A stretch of DNA of 64,000 bases from Salinispora arenicola (GCF_006716065.1 NZ_VFOL01000001.1:5568047-5632046); one strand, 5' to 3'; counted from the stretch's first letter, positions 18,734-27,506 are shown. A program made the numbers and translations. Notes: generated by a model from the letters alone, not told the origin.

Positions 18734-20335
18734 ATGGATCAGCAGAACAGGATCCCGCCACGGGTGGACGTCGTCATCGTCGGTGCCGGGCACAACGGAC
18801 TGGTGTCGGCGATCCTGCTGGCACGGGCCGGGCTGGACGTGCTGGTGTTGGAGGCCGCCGACGTGCTCGGCGGTGCGGCCCGCACCGAAACGCCCTTTCC
18901 CAAGGTGCCGGGGCTGCGCCACTCCACCGGGTCGTACCTGCTCGGGTTGATGCCGCCGGAACTACTCGCCACGCTCGACGTCAGCATCCCCGTGCTGCGG
19001 CGCGACCCGCACTACTTCCTGCCCACGCCGGGTGGGCCCGGATCGCCGTACCTGCTCTTCGGCAGCGACCCGACCGCGACCCGTCGGCAGTTCGCCGAGT
19101 TCTTCTCCCCCGCCGACGTCGCCGCCGACGCCGCGCTCCAGGCCGAACTGACCGCACTGCGCTCGGACCTGGCGCCGGCCTGGCTGGCCGAGCCGCTACC
19201 GGTCGAGGAGACCGCCGAGCGGTACGTCCGGCCGGCGCTGCGCCAGGTCTTCGTCGACCTGGTCCGCGGCTCGGTCATCGATCACCTGGCCCGCTTCGAC
19301 TTCCGCTCCGAACTGTTGGTCAGCATGTACGCGGTGACCGACGGGCTGTCCGGGGTCAACGCCGGCCCGGACGATCCCGGCACCGGCAACAACTTCCTGG
19401 TCCACAACATGTGTCGGCTACCCGGCTCCGACGGCACATGGATGATCGCCAAGGGGGGCATGGGCACCGTCTCCCGGACCTTCGCCGATGCCGCGCGCGC
19501 CGCCGGCGCGACCATCCGCACCGGTACACGGGTCAGCGCGATCACCCTCGACGGGGGTGCCGCGTCCGGTGTCGTGCTCGCCACCGGGCAGGCCGTCGGC
19601 GCGTCCGTGGTGCTGGGGGCCTGTGACCCGTACCGGCTGATGGAGTTGCTCCCCGACGATGCGCTCCCGGCACCGCTGACCGACCGGATGACTGCGGTCC
19701 GCCGCCCCGGCACCACGTTGAAGCTCAACCTGGCGCTGACCGGGCTGCCCCACTTCTCCTGCCTGCCCGTGGACGCCTCCAGTCCGTTCGGGTCCACCAT
19801 CCACCTGCTGCCCGGCTCCGCCCCCGGCACCAGCCGCGACGGCGACACACCGTTGGCGGCGCTGCGCGCGATGTGGGCCGACGTGCAGGCCGGGCGGCTG
19901 CCACCGGAGCCGACGATCGAGTGGTACCTGCACACCACCGTCGACCCGACACTGTCCGACGATGCAGGGCACCACTCGTCAGCGTTGTTCGTGCAGTCGG
20001 TGCCCTACGAGTTGGCGGGCACGACCTGGGACGAGGCGATGCCCGGGTACGTGGCGCGGTTGGTGGCGATCTGCGAGCGGTACGCCCCGGGCACCGAGGC
20101 CCTGATCGCCGACGCCGTACCGCTGGCCCCGCCCGGCATCGAGGCGCACTTCGGCATCACCGGCGGGCACATCCACCACGTGGACAACACCGTGTCGTTC
20201 ACCGACCGGATGCCGTACGCGACCGGGATCGACGGCGTCTACGCGGGCAGCGCCGGCTGCCACCCGGCGGGCAGTGTCATCGGCGCGTCCGGCCACAACG
20301 CCGCCCAGCGCATCCTCACCGACCTCGGACGGTGA
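18734..20335 (+). CDS. FAD-dependent amine-oxidase/phytoene-desaturase-like oxidoreductase
   Basis: 533 residues. N-terminal FAD fold VDVVIVGAGHNGLVSAILLARAG at about residues 11-33 and a C-terminal FAD closure TGIDGVYAGSAGCHPAGSVIGASGHNAA. The overall pattern is that of the CrtI/PYROXD2 branch. Many members are uncharacterised, and real carotenoid desaturases normally sit with crtB or crtE, absent here. The start ATG lies 79 bp after the terminator. It may be a chance neighbour of the AHBA genes or a tailoring enzyme; the sequence does not decide. Confidence 0.8.
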   Translation: MDQQNRIPPRVDVVIVGAGHNGLVSAILLARAGLDVLVLEAADVLGGAARTETPFPKVPGLRHSTGSYLLGLMPPELLATLDVSIPVLRRDPHYFLPTPGGPGSPYLLFGSDPTATRRQFAEFFSPADVAADAALQAELTALRSDLAPAWLAEPLPVEETAERYVRPALRQVFVDLVRGSVIDHLARFDFRSELLVSMYAVTDGLSGVNAGPDDPGTGNNFLVHNMCRLPGSDGTWMIAKGGMGTVSRTFADAARAAGATIRTGTRVSAITLDGGAASGVVLATGQAVGASVVLGACDPYRLMELLPDDALPAPLTDRMTAVRRPGTTLKLNLALTGLPHFSCLPVDASSPFGSTIHLLPGSAPGTSRDGDTPLAALRAMWADVQAGRLPPEPTIEWYLHTTVDPTLSDDAGHHSSALFVQSVPYELAGTTWDEAMPGYVARLVAICERYAPGTEALIADAVPLAPPGIEAHFGITGGHIHHVDNTVSFTDRMPYATGIDGVYAGSAGCHPAGSVIGASGHNAAQRILTDLGR

Positions 20336-20600
20336 GGACAGTCACCGACGGCCACCCCGGCGTCGACCTGATCCCGGCGGTACCTGTCGGTGCGGAGGTT
20401 CCCTCCGTCGGTCGGGAGCAGGTTTCCTCCGTGTCGACCCGACCGGGAGCGTGCCCGGGTACCGCGACGACACCAGCCGGGCAGAGACGACGCCACCGCA
20501 TTCGGACGGACCTGTCGCGTCGCCGAGGCTCGGGTCGCTGCGATACAGTAAGCCCGTCGTTGGTCCTATCAGGACAGGCCCGCTCCGCGCGAGGTGAACA

Positions 20601-21032
20601 GTGTCCAACGTGTTACTGCTCAACGGCCCGAACCTGGGCATCCTCGGGCAACGAGAGCCGGAGATCTACGGCACCGACACGTTGGCGGACATCGAACGGG
20701 CCATCGCCGAGGAGGTCGCGTCGCGCGGCTGGCGGGTGATTGCCCGGCAGCACGACTGCGAGGGCGCGCTGGTCGGCGCGATCCACAGCAACTACGACAC
20801 CGTGGGCGCGATCGTCAATCCCGGGGCGCTGATGATCGCCGGCTGGAGCCTGCGGGACGCGCTGGCCAACTACCCGCGTCCGTGGCTGGAGGTCCACCTG
20901 TCGAACGTCTGGGCGCGGGAGAGCTTCCGACACGAGTCGGTGCTCGCCCCACTGGCCAGTGGCGTGATCGTCGGGCTCGGTGCGCTGGGTTACCGGCTGG
21001 CCGCCCGCGCCCTCGTCGCCACCGTCACATGA
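20601..21032 (+). CDS. rifJ: Type II 3-dehydroquinate (amino-DHQ) dehydratase, RifJ-like
   Basis: 143 residues. Family motifs are present: LLNGPNLGILGQREPEIYG with the catalytic Arg and Tyr, EVHLSNVWARESFRHES with the Glu-x-His and Arg residues. The loop usually reading L-T-H-T-S is ALMIAGWSLRD here, so the substrate-binding His is replaced by Ile. Its position ahead of a ROK kinase and a quinate/shikimate-type dehydrogenase points to AHBA synthesis (dehydration of aminodehydroquinate) rather than the housekeeping aroQ. Start GTG follows a purine-rich GAGGTGAACA. Confidence 0.82.
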   Translation: MSNVLLLNGPNLGILGQREPEIYGTDTLADIERAIAEEVASRGWRVIARQHDCEGALVGAIHSNYDTVGAIVNPGALMIAGWSLRDALANYPRPWLEVHLSNVWARESFRHESVLAPLASGVIVGLGALGYRLAARALVATVT

Positions 21033-21126
21033 CCGGTCGAGGCCGCCCCGCCTCCGGCGCGCGGTCCACGCAGAACCAGCCCTGGTACGGTCCGCGAGTT
21101 GCTCAGCCCTACCCGAAGGACACCGT

Positions 21127-21480
21127 GTGCGCATCTCCGTCGTCGTCCTGACCCTCGTCCTCACCGCGGTCCTGCTCGCCGCGGCTGTCCCGAAGCTCAC
21201 CGGCCAGGCGCAGATGCGCGCTCGGATGGCCCACCTCGGTGTCTCACCCGAGCGCACCCGGATGATCGGCGGCCTGGAGATCGCCGCCATCATCGGCCTG
21301 CTGCTCGGTCTGCTGTGGCCACCGCTCGGTATCGCCGCGGCGATCGGTCTGGCCCTGCTGATGATCGGGGCAGCGATCCACCACGCCCGAGTGAAGGACC
21401 CGATCCCGGCGACCATGATCCCGGTGGTGTTCGCTGCCGCCGCTGGCGCGCTGGCCATCCTGCACCTCGCGAACGGCTGA
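21127..21480 (+). CDS. DoxX-like small membrane protein
   Basis: 117 residues with four predicted membrane helices (VVLTLVLTAVLLAAAVPKL; LEIAAIIGLLLGLLW; IAAAIGLALLMIGAAIHHA; MIPVVFAAAAGALAILHLA) and the DoxX-family arrangement of a Gly-rich second helix plus an HHAR loop. Start GTG at 21127 with AAGGA upstream. It lies between rifJ and the kinase gene on the same strand, 9 bp before the latter, so it is likely co-transcribed, but DoxX proteins are not known to be needed for AHBA. Confidence 0.75.
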   Translation: MRISVVVLTLVLTAVLLAAAVPKLTGQAQMRARMAHLGVSPERTRMIGGLEIAAIIGLLLGLLWPPLGIAAAIGLALLMIGAAIHHARVKDPIPATMIPVVFAAAAGALAILHLANG

Positions 21481-21489
21481 CGGTCCGAG

Positions 21490-22425
21490 GTGCCGGCCGC
21501 ACAGACCGCTTCCGTCGGCCTGCTGGCGGTCGACCTCGGCGGCACCAAGGTCGCGCTGCGGGCCGAGGCGTCCGGCCGACCCACGTTCGATCGAACGTTC
21601 CGCTGGCCGCCAGGGGCTGACCCGGCCGCGGACCTGGCGACGCTCGACGCCGAGGTGGCCGCACTGCGCGCCGCCTGGGGGCCGGTCCACACCGTTGGGA
21701 TCGCGATGCCGGCGACCATCGAGGCTACCGGCACGGTGCTGACCTGGCCGGGCCGGCCGAGTTGGGTAGGTCTGGACTTCGCCGGGGCATGCCGCCGCAT
21801 CTTCCCCGACAGCCGGACCGCGTACGCCGACGACGGCGACCTGGCCGCACTGGCCGAGGCCCGACACGCCGGCCACGACGACGTGGTCTATCTAGGCGTG
21901 GGCACCGGAGTCGGTGGCGGCGTGGTCCTCGGCCAGCGGCTCGTTCCGGGCCGCACCTCCGCGGAGATCGGGCACATGGTGGTCGACCTCGACGGCGCGC
22001 GCTGCGACTGTGGGCGTACCGGCTGCCTACAGTCCGTGGCCTCCGGCCCGGCCACCCTCCGCCGAGCCGGCCTCGCTCGGGGCCGCCACGTGAGCTTCGA
22101 CGACCTCCAGGCCGGGCTGCGCGACGGCCGGCCCTGGGCAGTCGAGGCGATCCATGCGAGCTGCGCCGCGCTGGCGGCGACGGTGGTGAGCCTCAGCGAG
22201 CTACTGGACCCGGCCGTGGCGATCGTGGGCGGTGGCTTCGCCGACGGGTTGCCCGGCTTCGTGCCGCTCGTCGGACACACCGCCCGGCTCACGGCCCGCC
22301 GCGGACGCCCGCCACCGGTGGTGCGCGCCGCCGCTCTCGGCGGCCTGTCCTCGCTGCACGGTGCCGTCTCGCTGGCCCGTGACCTCGTCACCACGTCCAC
22401 GCACCTGGTAGTGGAGGGAAGCTGA
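21490..22425 (+). CDS. rifN: ROK-family sugar kinase, RifN-like (kanosamine 6-kinase)
   Basis: 311 residues. N-terminal ATP loop VDLGGTKVALRA, active region YLGVGTGVGGGVVLG, and the ROK zinc motif EIGHMVVD followed by CDCGRTGCLQSVASG. In the aminoshikimate pathway RifN phosphorylates kanosamine to kanosamine 6-phosphate, from which aminoDAHP carbons and nitrogen derive. Between rifJ and rifI, which supports that role over a general glucokinase. GTG start at 21490; the TGA overlaps a short ORF that links it to rifI. Confidence 0.85.
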   Translation: MPAAQTASVGLLAVDLGGTKVALRAEASGRPTFDRTFRWPPGADPAADLATLDAEVAALRAAWGPVHTVGIAMPATIEATGTVLTWPGRPSWVGLDFAGACRRIFPDSRTAYADDGDLAALAEARHAGHDDVVYLGVGTGVGGGVVLGQRLVPGRTSAEIGHMVVDLDGARCDCGRTGCLQSVASGPATLRRAGLARGRHVSFDDLQAGLRDGRPWAVEAIHASCAALAATVVSLSELLDPAVAIVGGGFADGLPGFVPLVGHTARLTARRGRPPPVVRAAALGGLSSLHGAVSLARDLVTTSTHLVVEGS

Positions 22426-22547
22426 TGATCACGCTCAGGCCCGACCAGCGAACGCCTGGCGCTGGAGGAGGACCGACGTCAGGCGACCACGCAGCAGGCC
22501 AGGTGGTCGCCGGGGGCGGAACGCTGCGCGGGCTACGGCACCCGTGA
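22425..22547 (+). CDS. 40-codon ORF bridging rifN and rifI
   Basis: ATG at 22425 overlaps the rifN stop (TGATG) and has a strong GGAGGGAA ribosome-binding site; its TGA overlaps the rifI GTG start (GTGA). Product begins MITLRPDQRTPGAGG and is Gly-rich with no recognisable motif. Either a coupling cistron that carries ribosomes into rifI, a remnant of a lost gene, or chance. Seen: both overlaps and the SD. Function not assigned. Confidence 0.4.
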   Translation: MITLRPDQRTPGAGGGPTSGDHAAGQVVAGGGTLRGLRHP

Positions 22548-23356
22548 CCGCCGCGTCGACGCCGGGACCCGCGATCAGCGGCACGACCCGGGTGTACGCG
22601 CTGCTCGGCGACCCGATCGCGCAGGTGCGGGCCCCCGGCCTGCTGCACCCCCTGCTGGCCCGGCGTGGCATCGACGCCGTGTTCGTCCCGATGCAGGTGG
22701 CAGCGAGCGACGTCGCGCCGGTGGTGCGCGCCCTGCGGCAGGTGGTCAACCTGCACGGCGTCCTCGTGACGGTGCCGCACAAGGCCGCCGCCCTGGCCCT
22801 GGCCGATCGGGTCACCGCCCGCGCGGGCCTGGCTGGCAGCGTCAACGCGCTACGCCGTGAGCCCGACGGCACCTGGTCGGCGGACACCTTCGACGGTGAC
22901 GGCTTCGTCCGTGGCCTGGTCGAGACCGGGTACGACCCTCGTGGCCTGCGGGTGTGCGTGGTGGGTGCGGGCGGGGCGGGCAGCGCCATCGCCGTCGCCC
23001 TGCTCGACGCGGAGGTGGCCGAGGTGCGTCTGGTCGACACCGACGCCGGGCGACTCGACACGCTGTGCCAGCGGCTCTCCGCCGCGTACCCCGGTCGGGT
23101 CACTGCCGCGACGGAGCCGCACCTGGCTGACGTCGACATCGCGGTGAACGCGACACCGCTGGGGCTGCGGCCCGACGACCCGCTGCCGTTTCCGGTGACC
23201 GGGTTGCCGGCGCACGCCGTGGTGGCCGACATCATCATGAAGCCGGCGGAGACGGCGTTGTTACGGGCGGCCGACGAACGGGGCCTGACCGCCCACCCCG
23301 GTGAGCCGATGCTCAACCACCAACTGGACTCCTACCTGGCCTTCTTCGCCCTCTGA
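22544..23356 (+). CDS. rifI: Quinate/shikimate-type dehydrogenase, RifI-like
   Basis: 270 residues. Shikimate-dehydrogenase fold: VTVPHKAAALALADRV with the catalytic Lys, a DTFDGDGFVRGL loop in place of NTDxxG, and the NAD-binding VVGAGGAGSAIAVAL at about residues 130-144. RifI-type enzymes act in the AHBA (aminoshikimate) branch; the housekeeping AroE is probably elsewhere. Clustering with rifJ and rifN supports this. It ends facing the transketolase genes. Confidence 0.86.
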   Translation: MTAASTPGPAISGTTRVYALLGDPIAQVRAPGLLHPLLARRGIDAVFVPMQVAASDVAPVVRALRQVVNLHGVLVTVPHKAAALALADRVTARAGLAGSVNALRREPDGTWSADTFDGDGFVRGLVETGYDPRGLRVCVVGAGGAGSAIAVALLDAEVAEVRLVDTDAGRLDTLCQRLSAAYPGRVTAATEPHLADVDIAVNATPLGLRPDDPLPFPVTGLPAHAVVADIIMKPAETALLRAADERGLTAHPGEPMLNHQLDSYLAFFAL

Positions 23357-23441
23357 CATCCGCTGCTCGGCCGTAGCGTCGACCGGCTCGGGCTGCCGAT
23401 GGCGGCGCGGACCGTGTCCTGGTCAGCGCAGCCGCGGACCG

Positions 23442-23455
23442 TTCGACCGGTCGAA
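23442..23455. terminator. Palindrome between convergent rifI and transketolase genes
   Basis: Perfect 14-bp palindrome TTCGACCGGTCGAA in the 123-bp gap where the plus-strand AHBA operon meets the minus-strand tailoring operon. It may be part of a weak bidirectional terminator; the stem has no loop so the assignment is tentative. Confidence 0.3.
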
Positions 23456-23479
23456 GCCGGTGCTCCCGACCGACCCGGG

Positions 23480-24391
23480 CTACCGGAAGAAGTCGATGGC
23501 TGACTCGGCCAGGCTCGCGGTGTCCAGTCCGTGCAGCCGGTCGTGGTCCAGCGCCTTTCCATAGGCACGCACCTCCTGGTCCCGCCGTACCCCGTGCGAC
23601 CGCAGGCGGTGGGGCACGTCGCCGAGCGCCTCGGCCACCTCGTGCGCCGAGGTCCCCCGCAGGTACGGTTCGACCACCATGACGTTCGGCCGCGCGGCGG
23701 CGACCGCGGCACGCAGGCCAACATGGTCGAACGGCCGGACCGTGGAGGCGTACAGCACCGTGGCGTCCACGGTGGACGTCGCCGCGAGCACGTCGTCCAG
23801 CACCGGGCCGACCGCGACCACCACGCCGGCACCACCCCTGCGCAGCACGGTGAAACCGTCCAGGACCGGCACCGCCGCACCGTTGACCTTGTCGGACAGC
23901 CGCAGGTAGACCCGCCCGTCGGCGGACAGGGCGTCGCGCATCAGCCGCTCGGCCTCGTCCTCGTGCCCCGGTACGTGCACGGTCCAACCGGGCAGTGTGT
24001 CGAACAGCGCGACGTCTCCGGGCGCCTGGTGGGTCCGACCCCGCGCCAGGTCGTCGTAGGACCCGCCGATGCTGACCAGCACGGCGCCGACATCCTGGTG
24101 CCCGAGGTCGAGTTTGATCTGCTCGAACGGACGCTCGACCAGGAACGGTGTGTAGGTGTGCACCACCGGCCGGAAACCATTCAGCGCCAGGCCGCCGGCC
24201 ATCCCGATCAGCGCCTGCTCACGGATCCCAACGTTGATCACGCGGTCCGGGTAGGTAGCCCGCGCCTCGTCGAACGACCACGACGAGATGTCGGCGGTCA
24301 GCAGGACGAGCTTGGGATGCGTGGCAAGCGACTCGATCACGGTGTCAACGAAGACCGACCGCATCAGCTTCCTGTCCACCTGAATGCTCAT
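23480..24391 (-). CDS. rif15B: Transketolase C-terminal subunit, Rif15B-like
   Basis: 303 residues: pyrimidine-binding domain plus C-terminal domain of a split transketolase (ADISSWSFDEARATYPDRVINVGIREQALIGMAGGLAL with the catalytic Glu in GIREQ; then VVVAVGPVLDD). The ATG overlaps the stop of the N-terminal subunit (ATGA), so the two chains are made together. In rifamycin producers Rif15A/B is reported to add a two-carbon unit to rifamycin S/SV, giving rifamycin L on the way to rifamycin B. The MT-15A-15B order matches the rif cluster as I recall it. A role in AHBA sugar supply is a less likely alternative. Confidence 0.85.
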   Translation of the reverse strand: MSIQVDRKLMRSVFVDTVIESLATHPKLVLLTADISSWSFDEARATYPDRVINVGIREQALIGMAGGLALNGFRPVVHTYTPFLVERPFEQIKLDLGHQDVGAVLVSIGGSYDDLARGRTHQAPGDVALFDTLPGWTVHVPGHEDEAERLMRDALSADGRVYLRLSDKVNGAAVPVLDGFTVLRRGGAGVVVAVGPVLDDVLAATSTVDATVLYASTVRPFDHVGLRAAVAAARPNVMVVEPYLRGTSAHEVAEALGDVPHRLRSHGVRRDQEVRAYGKALDHDRLHGLDTASLAESAIDFFR

Positions 24392-25080
24392 GCCGCGCTC
24401 CCTTCCCGAAGCTTGCGAATCTCCGCGACCACGGCCTGCGGCCGGCCATCGGATTCCTGGGTCAACGCCCGATGCAACTCGTCGTGGTCGCGACCGTCCA
24501 CGGTGGTGGAGCGCCAGCCCTCCACCTCGAAGCGGCTGGCGATGCCGCCCGGCCAGCCAAGGCTCGCCGATCGGTTGTCGATCACGATGGCGGTGACGCG
24601 GTCGAGCCCGAGACGACCGGCGATCGCGATAGCCTCGTGGTTGCTGCCCTCGTCGAACTCGCCGTCGCCCAGCAGCACCACCACGCGGGCGCGCCGGCCT
24701 TCGGCACGCAGCCCGAGTGCGGTCCCCACCCCGAGGGGCAGCCCGTGGCCGAGGGAGCCACTGCTGATCTCCACGCCGGGCACCAGCATCCGGTCCGGGT
24801 GGAGACCGAGTGGCGAGCCGAGTTGGGTCCAGGTGTCCAGCATCTCCGGGGCGATGAAGCCCTTCGCGGCGAGCATCGCGTAGTACGCCATCGGCCCGTG
24901 CCCCTTGGAGAGGTAGAACCGGTCCCGGTCGGGGTCGTCGATGTTGTCCGGCGAGATGTCGAGCACCCGGTCGTAGAGCACCCAGATGGCGTTCAGCGTC
25001 GACGCTGCCGCCCAGATGTGCTTTTCGTCCCCGACCATCCTGCCGAAAAGGCTGCGTAACGTCTCTTCTGTCGTCTGCAT
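24388..25080 (-). CDS. rif15A: Transketolase N-terminal (TPP-binding) subunit, Rif15A-like
   Basis: 230 residues. Pyrophosphate-binding region: YLSKGHGPMAYYAMLAAKG, SLGHGLPLGVGTALG and the ThDP motif GDGEFDEGSNHEA ending in VIDNRSASLGW. Pairs with the overlapping C-terminal subunit to form a full transketolase. ATG 25080 (GGTGGGATC upstream) is preferred; a frame to 25131 lacks a site. It follows the methyltransferase gene after 147 bp and may have its own promoter there, though no copy of the cluster box was found. Confidence 0.85.
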   Translation of the reverse strand: MQTTEETLRSLFGRMVGDEKHIWAAASTLNAIWVLYDRVLDISPDNIDDPDRDRFYLSKGHGPMAYYAMLAAKGFIAPEMLDTWTQLGSPLGLHPDRMLVPGVEISSGSLGHGLPLGVGTALGLRAEGRRARVVVLLGDGEFDEGSNHEAIAIAGRLGLDRVTAIVIDNRSASLGWPGGIASRFEVEGWRSTTVDGRDHDELHRALTQESDGRPQAVVAEIRKLREGSAA

Positions 25081-25227
25081 GATCCCACCCTGGGAGATAT
25101 GGATACCGGAGAAGGCGTCGTACATTCGCACTGCCTGGACAGTGCGGTGTTCGCCTAGTGGGGGTCAACTTCGCCACCGACCGACCCGTGACATCGTCAC
25201 GCGCCACCGCCAGCGGGTCGTGGTTGA

Positions 25228-26052
25228 TCAGGCAGGCTTGTGGGCGGTCAGGAGGGCGTACCCCAACGCCGGCTCCTGGCTGAATGCGCGGAATCTGGCG
25301 AGCGTGAGATCGAACTGCTCTTTTCCGATGTGCGGTACGGCCTGCTCCCGGAGGGCGGCGAACCGCTCTTCGGCCTTGGCCCAGGATGGCCGGGTGTGCT
25401 TGCTGACGTCTTCGGTCGCCACCGGAACGAGCCCGGCCGCACGGATCATGGCCAGGTAGGCGTCAAGGCCGATGACCGACAGGACACCCTTGCTCGCCTC
25501 GTTGACCCGGGCGGCTCCTGCCTCGTAGCCGCCGGCACTCGGCAGGAGCATGAAGTCACCGATCGCCACCCGGCCGCCGGGCCGCAGCACCCGGGTCACT
25601 TGTCGGAGCACATGGGCCCGATCGGGCATGTGATGCAGGGACTCCAGCGCCCATACGATATCGAAGGATTCCTCCGGATACGGCAGGTCCATCGCATCGG
25701 CCAGCTCGAAGGACAACCGGTCGGCCAGACCGGCGGACACCGCCCTCTCCTGTGCCCGCTCCACCTGGCGACCACTGATCGAGATCCCCACGACTTCAAT
25801 CGTGTGGGCCGTGGCCAGTCTGATGGCCGGCTCGCCGATACCGCAACCGAGATCGAGCACACGATCGCCTGCCTCGATGGTCAGCAGATCGGCGAGTTTG
25901 TCAGTCAGACGATTGGCGGCCCCCGTCACCGACACATTTTCGGACGCGTCCTCCCAGTAGCCATGGTGCAGATTCACACCCCAGAGCTGGTCGAGTAGAT
26001 CCGCGAACGCGTCGTAACCCTGGCCAATCTCATTCGGCGTCGGCTTCTTCAC
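25228..26052 (-). CDS. rif14: SAM-dependent O-methyltransferase, Rif14-like
   Basis: 274 residues. Class I Rossmann methyltransferase: VLDLGCGIGEPAIRLA (SAM motif I, residues about 65-80), SFELADAMDLPYPEESFD, and RVLRPGGRVAIGDFML. Size and the LWGVNLHHGYWEDAS opening resemble the geranyl/27-O-demethylrifamycin methyltransferase group. Rif14 methylates the C-27 hydroxyl of the rifamycin ansa chain; the neighbouring rif15A/B genes support this. ATG overlaps the LuxR gene stop (ATGA). Confidence 0.83.
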   Translation of the reverse strand: MKKPTPNEIGQGYDAFADLLDQLWGVNLHHGYWEDASENVSVTGAANRLTDKLADLLTIEAGDRVLDLGCGIGEPAIRLATAHTIEVVGISISGRQVERAQERAVSAGLADRLSFELADAMDLPYPEESFDIVWALESLHHMPDRAHVLRQVTRVLRPGGRVAIGDFMLLPSAGGYEAGAARVNEASKGVLSVIGLDAYLAMIRAAGLVPVATEDVSKHTRPSWAKAEERFAALREQAVPHIGKEQFDLTLARFRAFSQEPALGYALLTAHKPA

Positions 26053-27506
26053 CAGCGCCCTCCACCATCATCATATTCTCGGATATTAGGACTCGCGCCA
26101 CCATGGGGTTGTTTCCAGCTGGCCGCCAACTCCACACGCGATGTGATGCTCATCTTCTGGTACACCTTCTTGAGGTGGAATGCCACAGTGTGCCGGGAGA
26201 TGAATAATTGCCTGCCGACTTCATTGTTGGTGTGCCCCTGACTCACGAGCTCCGCTACCGCGAACTCCATGTTGGTGAGTCCGTGCGGCTGATTACCCGA
26301 ACGTTGTACGGGCCGGACAACGCCACGTCGGACACCAAAGTCGCGAAGCTTGTTTGCGACCCGGGAAGCGTCGCGTGCGGCACCGACCGCGGTATAGGCG
26401 CCCAGCGCCAATTCGAAGGTCCGAACAGTATTGCTCCGATCGGACCGCCGCCCGGCCAGCAAGCCGGCCAAGTCCTCCCTCGCGGACGCCCCGCACCACT
26501 GGTCAGGGTAGATGTTCGCCGCCTCCCGCAACTTGCCGGGATTCTCCTCCAGCAGTCCGGCGGCGTGTAACGCCGCGCCGCGGATGACGCGGAATCCCAA
26601 ATGTTCCGTGGCCGCGACCGCGGCCGCCGTCACCGTTGCTTCCGCAAGCTCACGGGCACCCAGCTTGCAGGAGGCGCGAACCAGCCACGACGCCGCCGCC
26701 GGCTCGGACACCAGGAGTTGGCGAAGAATGAGACGGTCGTTGACGATTCCGGCGATGAGACCGGCCGCCCTGTCCGTCTCGCCGCGCGCCTCTGCCACCT
26801 GCGCGGTCACCCACGCTCCCGCGGCCTGCCCGAAGTAGCCCAGCAAGGCTTCACCGGTCAACTTGTCCACGAAGTGCAGGCAGGTTCTCATGTCCGCCCG
26901 GCGGAACGCGGCGAGCGCCAGCACCACGTAGCCGATGGGCAGCAACAGCCGGGCTTCGCAACGCTCCGCGGCGCGCAGCCCCGCCTGCACGTCGGCCAGG
27001 CCGTCGTCGACGAACCCCCTGGCGAACAGCAACTCACCCCGAATGATCTGCGACGTCGCGGTCACGAGCAGCGACTCCGACCCACCCCTGTGCAGCTCGG
27101 GGGCGTTGATCGCCCGCCAGCCGACCGTGAGCTCCCTGGCCTTGGTCAGCAACGCGACCCGCCAGAAGGGAGCCAGCGTACAGAACTCGTGGCGCTCCTC
27201 GCACCTCGTGTCGACCGCCGCCGCGGCGTACTGCAACCCCTCGTCGAGCCGCCCGTTGTACCACGACAGTGCGGAATGCCGAAAAAGACCGGCGGTCTCA
27301 CATGAATCTGACAACAGAGCCTCTGCGGATCCAACAAATGGATGCTGAGGAAAAGATAGCCGAGGTGTGTAGTGGCTTCGGTCACAGGGAATATCCGCGC
27401 CGGCGAGGGCCGGCGCCAGAAAAGGCGACAAGGATCCCCCATTACTTCTCAGATGGTTGCCTTGCTGGAAACTGGTTGCCCTGCTGGCATTACCCAGCGC
27501 AACCAT
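26049..27506 (-). CDS. LuxR-type (LAL-like) transcriptional activator lacking the ATPase domain
   Basis: Up to 485 residues. The C-terminal 65 residues hold a LuxR HTH (LTNMEFAVAELVSQGHTNNEVGRQLFISRHTVAFHLKKVYQKMSI in segments). The preceding 300 residues are the helical repeat region of large LAL regulators (FRHSALSWYNGRLDEGL; CEARLLLPIGYVVLALAAF). The N-terminal AAA/ATP-binding part is absent, and the first ~80 codons have atypical composition, so the true start may be internal. Overlaps rif14 by 4 bp. It is the only pathway-type activator in the window and the best candidate reader of the six-copy box (inference). Confidence 0.8.
   Translation of the reverse strand: MVALGNASRATSFQQGNHLRSNGGSLSPFLAPALAGADIPCDRSHYTPRLSFPQHPFVGSAEALLSDSCETAGLFRHSALSWYNGRLDEGLQYAAAAVDTRCEERHEFCTLAPFWRVALLTKARELTVGWRAINAPELHRGGSESLLVTATSQIIRGELLFARGFVDDGLADVQAGLRAAERCEARLLLPIGYVVLALAAFRRADMRTCLHFVDKLTGEALLGYFGQAAGAWVTAQVAEARGETDRAAGLIAGIVNDRLILRQLLVSEPAAASWLVRASCKLGARELAEATVTAAAVAATEHLGFRVIRGAALHAAGLLEENPGKLREAANIYPDQWCGASAREDLAGLLAGRRSDRSNTVRTFELALGAYTAVGAARDASRVANKLRDFGVRRGVVRPVQRSGNQPHGLTNMEFAVAELVSQGHTNNEVGRQLFISRHTVAFHLKKVYQKMSITSRVELAASWKQPHGGASPNIREYDDGGGRW

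Noticed and set aside
20565..20590. CCTATCAGGACAGGCCCGC upstream of rifJ looks like the start of the cluster box
   Set aside because: It lacks AGGGATG, and no TANNNT follows at 38-39 bp; it lies after a better -10 (TACAGT at 20544), so it is in the leader.
21490..22425. Housekeeping glucokinase for the ROK kinase
   Set aside because: Location between rifJ and rifI makes kanosamine kinase more likely; sequence motifs alone cannot exclude glucokinase.
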